DNA of 18,134 bases from Candidatus Uhrbacteria bacterium RIFCSPLOWO2_02_FULL_49_11. Lineage in GTDB: Bacteria > Patescibacteriota > Patescibacteriia > 2-02-FULL-49-11. The notes under the pieces were generated by a model. The model did no database searches. It was given only the letters and a program-made list of their open reading frames with translations, and was not told the origin of the DNA. The translations under genes were made by a program, and so were the position numbers. The DNA lies in NCBI GenBank assembly GCA_001791465.1, contig MGER01000010.1, forward strand, positions 1-18,134, given 5' to 3'. Of this stretch, positions 13,702 through 18,134 are shown one piece after another; within the stretch, counting starts at the first letter, position 1; each line of letters starts with the position of its first letter.

Positions 13702-13807
13702 ACCCCGTTACCAGAACGCTACGGTCGTAAAACCGTAGATGAATGGCAACCAACCCCGAAGGGGGATGCTGGTCAACGCCATGCGCGTAAGCCCATGGTA
13801 ACGGGGT
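13702..13807 (+). other. Multi-branched structured element in the MBL-gene leader
   Basis: Outer stem ACCCCGTTACC (13702-13712) pairs perfectly over 11 bp with GGTAACGGGGT (13797-13807). Inside are CTACGGT/ACCGTAG (13719-13738, 7 bp) and an interrupted hairpin ATGGC/GCCAT (13743-13782) topped by CCCC-GAA-GGGG (13754-13764). It could be a structured leader RNA or a larger member of the palindromic repeat family. The ORF passing through it is judged non-coding up to 13890. Confidence 0.5.
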
Positions 13808-13890
13808 TTACCTACCAATATCCAAAAACGCTGACTATCACAGAGTCGAATACTACCGAACGCATTTACTTATTTATTTTACCACTGGGT

Positions 13891-14556
13891 ATGCAAATTT
13901 CCTGGCTCGGCATTTCGGCAGTACGTATCACGACCCGCCCCGCAAACGAAGACGTCGTCGTGCTCTGCGACCCTTACGACCCCCATGAAGTGCAGGCCAA
14001 GCGGGGTAAAATGGTCGCGGACATTGTGACCGTGTCCGTGCCGGAACACCCGCTCCACAGCGCCACGCAGGAAATCCGGGGACGCCTTGAAAAGCCGCCC
14101 TTTATCATTGACACGCCCGGCGAGTGCGAAGTGAACGGCGTGATCATCTATGGCGTGCCTGCCGTCAATACGGTGTCGGCTCCGCACAAAAAAGTCACGC
14201 TCTACATGATAGAAACGGAAGGGCTCTCCCTGCTGCATCTGGGATTCTTGGGACAAAAAACGCTCACCGACGCCCAGCTTGAACGCTTTGAACACGTCGA
14301 CGTGCTTTTCGTGCCCGTGGGAGACCCCGCCTCGCTTGAGATCCATGACGCAGTGGCAATTGTGAACCAGATAGAGCCGCGGATCGTGATCCCCGTGGCG
14401 TACCACACCGCGCATATCGGAGTTAAGCTCCTTGGCGCGGAAAAATTCATCAAAGAGTTGGGACTGGAAGCGGATGAGCCTGCGACAAAAATAAAGCTCG
14501 CCAAAAAAGACCTCCCGGCCGAAGAAACAAAACTCATGCTCCTTGAGCCGGAATAA
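13891..14556 (+). CDS. Metallo-beta-lactamase-fold protein with degenerate metal motifs
   Basis: A 221-residue protein resembling UlaG-like MBL-fold hydrolases (opening MQISWLGISAVRI, then a DP motif at 27-28, FIIDTPGECEVNGVIIYGVP at 71-90, and VDVLFVPVG 136-144 with EPRIVIPVAYH 162-172). The usual HxHxDH signature is replaced by PEHPLH (51-56), losing the first His and the Asp. The second motif, normally HLGDLGH, reads HLGFLGQ (116-122). Metal hydrolysis is therefore doubtful and a non-enzymatic role is possible. ATG at 13891 starts the first conserved strand; the longer frame to 13693 translates the folded leader. A small membrane protein and gyrA follow on the same strand. Confidence 0.8.
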   Translation: MQISWLGISAVRITTRPANEDVVVLCDPYDPHEVQAKRGKMVADIVTVSVPEHPLHSATQEIRGRLEKPPFIIDTPGECEVNGVIIYGVPAVNTVSAPHKKVTLYMIETEGLSLLHLGFLGQKTLTDAQLERFEHVDVLFVPVGDPASLEIHDAVAIVNQIEPRIVIPVAYHTAHIGVKLLGAEKFIKELGLEADEPATKIKLAKKDLPAEETKLMLLEPE

Positions 14557-14600
14557 ACAGACAGAAAACCTTTCTTTAATTACCGTACAAAACTTTCTTT

Positions 14601-15041
14601 ATGGCTCGCGCCCTCACTCAAAATAAAGCCGTCCACCCGCGTCCTTCGCGTCCTCCGCACACGCACCCTCGCCACGCGCCGCCTCCGCATGAAAAAAAGA
14701 AATCAATGGTGGCGCTCACGGTTACGGTATGCATGATAATCATCGTGGCAGGCTGGATCGCGCTGCTGCAGAGGACCATGGAAAAGGGCAGCGCCTCAGC
14801 GAATAAAGAAGCCGAGCGCGCTTCGCCCGCGCGCGCGCAAATCGTACAAATGCTCCAACAGCTCCAGCAGGATTTGCGCGCGCTCCCCTCACCTTCGGAT
14901 ATCATAAAAAACATCACCTCGCCGCAGCCCGCCTACCTCACCACGCTCGCGCAACGCATCGCCGCCACCGCCACCACCACTCCCACCTCCACCTCTCCCT
15001 TAACTCCCTCATCAACCACTACTAATGACATCTCACCCTAA
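14601..15041 (+). CDS. Small single-pass membrane protein, unknown function
   Basis: 146 residues: a basic, Pro/His-rich N-terminus (1-35, many PPH/RPP), one TM helix (about 36-56, MVALTVTVCMIIIVAGWIALL), a Gln/Leu-rich helical segment (about 73-95, possible coiled coil) and a Thr/Ser/Pro-rich tail. The positive-inside rule puts the N-terminus in the cytoplasm and the tail outside. No family recognised. Starts 44 bp after the MBL-fold gene and codon use resembles the neighbours, so it is probably a real gene, likely co-transcribed. The 194 bp to gyrA hold no clear gene. Confidence 0.6.
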   Translation: MARALTQNKAVHPRPSRPPHTHPRHAPPPHEKKKSMVALTVTVCMIIIVAGWIALLQRTMEKGSASANKEAERASPARAQIVQMLQQLQQDLRALPSPSDIIKNITSPQPAYLTTLAQRIAATATTTPTSTSPLTPSSTTTNDISP

Positions 15042-15235
15042 TTTTGTGTTCTCATTCATATTTTTTACCAAGCGAGGGATATGCTGATTTTTGAGGCGGT
15101 GAGGCGCATCAAGCTGTGAGATCGCGGCGCCGAAAAAATCGCGCATTCCCGAGCGTTTGAAAATCTTAAATAACATAATTAAACACAAAAAACCTAATAT
15201 CCTCACATCCACCCGCCACAACATTTAACTCAACT

Positions 15236-17710
15236 ATGAAACACACCCCCCCTCCCCCTCCTACCGTCGGCACGGTGTATCCGCGCCCGATCGTGGAAGA
15301 AATGCAGACTTCCTACCTTGATTACGCCATGTCCGTCATCGTTTCGCGAGCGCTGCCCGACGTGCGCGACGGGCTGAAGCCGGTACACCGCAAAATACTT
15401 TATGCAATGTGGGACATGGGGTTGACGGCAGGAGCCAAATTCAGGAAATCAGCCACGGTCGTCGGCGAAGTCTTAGGCAAATACCATCCGCACGGCGATG
15501 TCGCCGTCTATGACGCGCTCGTGCGCATGGCGCAGGATTTTGCCATGCGCTACCCGCTCATCCGCGGCCAGGGAAATTTCGGCTCCATGGACGGGGACAC
15601 TGCCGCCGCCATGCGGTACACGGAGGTAAAGCTTGCGCCGATTGCGGAAGAGCTGCTCTTTGACCTTGAAAAAGATACGGTAAATTTCATCCCCAACTAC
15701 GACGGCACCCAGAAAGAGCCCGCGGTGCTCCCGGGGAAACTCCCCAACCTGCTCCTCAATGGCACCGTGGGCATTGCCGTGGGCATGGCCACCAATATTC
15801 CCCCCCATAACCTCACGGAGCTCGCGCAGGCGATCGTTTATCTTATCGATCACCCCCAGGCGAGCGTCGCGGACCTCATGGAATTCGTCCACGGGCCCGA
15901 TTTCCCGACCGGCGGCATCATCTACAACCGCAAAGCGATTACCGAAGCGTACGCGACGGGAAAAGGCGCCATCGTGATGCGGGGCAAAGCGGAAATCGTG
16001 GAAGGGAAATCGGGAGATTTTCACATCGTGATCACTGAAGTGCCTTATCAGGTGAACAAGGCGACGCTCATTGAAACCATCGCCAGTTTGGTAAAAGAGA
16101 AAAAAATGGAAGGGATCAGGGACCTGCGCGACGAATCGAACCGCGAAGGGGTCCGCGTGGTCATCGAGCTCAAGAAAGACGCGTTTCCCAAGAAGGTGCT
16201 CAACCAGCTCTTTGACGCCACCCAGCTCCAGGACACCTTCCATGTGAACCTGCTTGCGCTCGAAGACGGGCTCCAGCCCAAGGTGATGACGCTGAAGGGA
16301 ATTCTCGAGGAGCACATCAAGCACCGCCAGGAAGTGATCAAACGCCGCAGCGCCTTCGAACTGCTCAAAGCGAAAGAGCGCGCCCACATCCTTGAAGGCC
16401 TGATTCTTGCCACCGCCAAGATCGACGCGATCATCAAGACCATCAAGCAGTCAAAAGACCGCGCGGAAGCGAAACAGAACCTTATTAAAAAATTCCGCCT
16501 TTCGGAGCGGCAGGCGGAGGCCATCCTCGAGATGAAGCTGTCGCAGCTTGCCAACCTGGAGCGCTTACGAATTGAAACAGAGCTCAAGGAAAAGAAGAAA
16601 CTGATCACGGAGCTCACCGACCTCCTCGCCCATTCGAAAAAAATGCTGCAGGTGGTAAAACAAGAGCTCGCACAGGTCGCGGAAAAATACGGGGACGAAC
16701 GCAGGACGCAGGTCGTCGCGCGCCCCGTAGACGCCTTTACCACGGAAGACCTGATCCCTGACGAATCGACGGTCATCGTCGTGACGCGTGACGGCTACCT
16801 CAAGCGCCTCCCCCCTGAATCCTTTCGCACCCAAGGCAGGGGCGGCAAAGGAGTCATCGGGCTGGTCACGAAAGAGGAAGACGCGGTGGAGCACCTCTTT
16901 GCCACCACTACGCACGCCAACATCCTCTTCTTCACCTCGCGCGGCAGGGTATTCCAATTGAAAGCCTACGACGTGCCGCAAACCTCGCGCACCGCCAAGG
17001 GGCAGGCAGTGCAGAATTTCCTGGAGCTCGCGCCGGGAGAGCGGGTCACGAGCGTGCTGCCGGTCACTGACCTCAAAAACAAATCTTTCCTCGTGATGGC
17101 GGCGAAGAGCGGCACCATTAAGAAAACGAAACTGCAGGACTTCGAGAGCGTGCGCCGTTCCGGCCTCATCGCGATAAAGCTCAAGGCAGGCGACCAGCTG
17201 GAATGGGTGAAGCCTTCCTCGGGCAAAGACGAGCTCATTCTCGCCACGCGCGCGGGACAGACCATTCGTTTCCCGGAATCGCAGGTCCGCCCCATGGGGA
17301 GGAACGCGTCAGGGGTCCGCGGCATACGCTTAAAAGGGAAAGACGAGATCGTGGGCATGGACGTGATTACGAAAGAAACCGCGGCGCGCGGCAGCTTCCT
17401 CGCCATCTTGAGCAACGGCTTCGGGAAGATTACCCCTTTGAAAGATTACCGCGCCCAGCGCAGGGGAGGCTCCGGGGTCAAGACCGCCAAAGTGAACGCT
17501 AAAACTGGCGAGATCGTCGCGGGGTTCATCTATGATCCGAAAAATGCGTCTGAAGACGCGGCGAATGACGTCATCATGATTTCGCAAAAAGGGCAGGTGA
17601 TCAGGCTCCCGCTGAAATCAGTGCCCTCCCTCGGGCGCGCCACCCAAGGGGTGAGGCTCATGCGTTTCCGGGACGCGAACGACAAGGTAGCGACAGTCAC
17701 CTTCGTATAA
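15236..17710 (+). CDS. gyrA: DNA gyrase subunit A
   Basis: Breakage-reunion subunit of the type II topoisomerase that introduces negative supercoils with GyrB. The N-terminal domain has [22 protein letters not shown] (from residue 26), the quinolone region GKYHPHGD (81-88) and the catalytic Tyr128 in AAAMRYTE. The C-terminal beta-pinwheel carries the GyrA box as QGRGGKG (about residue 530; canonical QRRGGKG), which supports gyrase over topoisomerase IV ParC. 824 aa is close to B. subtilis GyrA, without the long acidic tail of E. coli. The position equivalent to E. coli Ser83 is Val89; Asp87 is kept as Asp93. ATG at 15236 is a few residues upstream of the conserved domain. No gyrB nearby. Confidence 0.96.
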   Translation: MKHTPPPPPTVGTVYPRPIVEEMQTSYLDYAMSVIVSRALPDVRDGLKPVHRKILYAMWDMGLTAGAKFRKSATVVGEVLGKYHPHGDVAVYDALVRMAQDFAMRYPLIRGQGNFGSMDGDTAAAMRYTEVKLAPIAEELLFDLEKDTVNFIPNYDGTQKEPAVLPGKLPNLLLNGTVGIAVGMATNIPPHNLTELAQAIVYLIDHPQASVADLMEFVHGPDFPTGGIIYNRKAITEAYATGKGAIVMRGKAEIVEGKSGDFHIVITEVPYQVNKATLIETIASLVKEKKMEGIRDLRDESNREGVRVVIELKKDAFPKKVLNQLFDATQLQDTFHVNLLALEDGLQPKVMTLKGILEEHIKHRQEVIKRRSAFELLKAKERAHILEGLILATAKIDAIIKTIKQSKDRAEAKQNLIKKFRLSERQAEAILEMKLSQLANLERLRIETELKEKKKLITELTDLLAHSKKMLQVVKQELAQVAEKYGDERRTQVVARPVDAFTTEDLIPDESTVIVVTRDGYLKRLPPESFRTQGRGGKGVIGLVTKEEDAVEHLFATTTHANILFFTSRGRVFQLKAYDVPQTSRTAKGQAVQNFLELAPGERVTSVLPVTDLKNKSFLVMAAKSGTIKKTKLQDFESVRRSGLIAIKLKAGDQLEWVKPSSGKDELILATRAGQTIRFPESQVRPMGRNASGVRGIRLKGKDEIVGMDVITKETAARGSFLAILSNGFGKITPLKDYRAQRRGGSGVKTAKVNAKTGEIVAGFIYDPKNASEDAANDVIMISQKGQVIRLPLKSVPSLGRATQGVRLMRFRDANDKVATVTFV

Positions 17711-17715
17711 TCATC

Positions 17716-17788
17716 GTAGCGTGGCAGTTCATCTGCCACTTGCCATATCGCAGACAAGCCTGCCTGCGCAGACAGGCTGCGACGCTAC
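17716..17788. repeat. Three-way-junction repeat, copy B
   Basis: Outer GTAGCG (17716-17721) pairs with CGCTAC (17783-17788), the same outer stem as at 167-221. Hairpin 1 is TGGCAG/CTGCCA (17722-17738, loop TTCAT). Hairpin 2 spans 17749-17781 with CGCAG/CTGCG ends and an alternative AGCCTG/CAGGCT pairing. It sits 5 bp after the gyrA stop and could also act as a transcript 3'-end structure, though no T run follows. Confidence 0.7.
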
Positions 17789-17898
17789 AGAGAACTAATT
17801 CGCCAAATAATAACTAAATGACCCTTGCCAAAATTCATAAAATCATCTACTCTAACTCCGCTTATTTAACACTCAATAATAATACACGCACTACTCTT

Positions 17899-18093
17899 AT
17901 GGGACTGCCTTCAAAACGACGCACCAAGCAATCCAAGCGCGACCGCGCTTCTCATTTCGCGCTTACCCCCAAACAGTTCATCGATTGCCCCAAATGCAAA
18001 CACCCGACGCTCCCGCACCGCGCATGCGCATTTTGCGGAACGTACAGGGGGCGGCAGATAATAAAAACAAAAGAGCCCCGCAAATCCAAATGA
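17899..18093 (+). CDS. rpmF: 50S ribosomal protein bL32
   Basis: 64 residues, beginning GLPSKRRTKQSKRDRASH after Met, the standard L32 N-terminus, followed by a zinc ribbon with CPKC (30-33) and CAFC (43-46). This is the zinc-binding (C+) form. ATG at 17899 matches the family start; the upstream in-frame ATG at 17818 adds 27 unrelated residues. No Shine-Dalgarno is visible. The last codons and the TGA stop run into the dispersed repeat (AAATGACAAAATCCAAAT from 18088), so the C-terminal tail RKSK may have been shaped by the repeat. Confidence 0.95.
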   Translation: MGLPSKRRTKQSKRDRASHFALTPKQFIDCPKCKHPTLPHRACAFCGTYRGRQIIKTKEPRKSK

Positions 18094-18134
18094 CAAAATC
18101 CAAATATCAAATAAATGACCAATGACCAATGACC
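18080..18134. repeat. Dispersed AT-rich repeat with AATGACC tandem copies
   Basis: Contains AAATGACAAAATCCAAAT (18088-18105, identical to 10093-10110), then CAAATATCAAATA and three tandem AATGACC units (18114-18134) running to the window edge. Confidence 0.75.

Noticed and set aside
13693..13890. Longer start of the MBL-fold protein
   Set aside because: The added segment translates a perfectly paired multi-branch structure; family proteins start at the MQISWLG-type strand.
18114..18134. CRISPR array start
   Set aside because: The AATGACC units are 7-bp tandem copies without spacers, and there are no cas genes.

Overview
The window looks like a chromosomal segment from a Candidate Phyla Radiation (Patescibacteria, Parcubacteria-like) genome. 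This is inferred from several traits together: most start codons lack a convincing Shine-Dalgarno sequence, tRNA 3' CCA is encoded inconsistently, compact housekeeping genes alternate with spacers full of AT-rich degenerate repeats (variants of TCCAAATNTCAAAT and AATGACC), and a PilB/GspE ATPase, FtsH, four-domain S1, GyrA and L32 are present. Standard genetic code fits: TGA ends vapC and rpmF, and Trp is TGG. No 16S rRNA is present, so a finer placement is not possible.

Layout. (1) 1-1160 has no credible protein gene. It holds AT-rich repeats, a 149-bp MITE-like element with imperfect terminal inverted repeats (120-268), a small promoter-terminator unit (311-426), a compact tRNA-Ala-like element (463-532) and a run of hairpins and palindromes (614-902). 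(2) 1168-1540 is a tRNA cluster: a well-formed tRNA-Arg(UCG) enclosed by two complementary halves of another tRNA, a two-hairpin repeat, then tRNA-Lys(CUU) with encoded CCA and a terminator. (3) 1663-5892, plus strand: cofactor-independent phosphoglycerate mutase, then a two-gene 2-oxoacid:ferredoxin oxidoreductase (gamma-alpha fusion plus beta) and a terminator. (4) 5963-7309, minus strand: an AT-rich accessory patch with a small P-loop protein and a VapBC toxin-antitoxin pair. The pair lies between the true 3' end of gspE and a second copy of the last gspE codons. (5) 7317-13378, minus strand: gspE/pilB, a polytopic membrane protein, ftsH and rpsA, with good sigma70-type promoters before rpsA and ftsH. 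(6) 13490-13548: back-to-back divergent promoters for rpsA and for a plus-strand unit with a long, strongly structured leader. (7) 13891-18093, plus strand: a metallo-beta-lactamase-fold protein with degraded metal motifs, a small single-pass membrane protein, gyrA and rpmF, then dispersed repeats to the window edge.

Together the genes cover lower glycolysis (3-PG to 2-PG), ferredoxin-linked 2-oxoacid oxidation, translation (S1, L32, tRNAs), membrane proteolysis, DNA topology and a type IV pilus motor. The most unusual material is non-coding: a family of elements with an outer stem and two hairpins, the tRNA-within-tRNA arrangement, and the gspE tail repeat flanking vapBC. All calls rest on reading the sequence; no database search or folding program was run.
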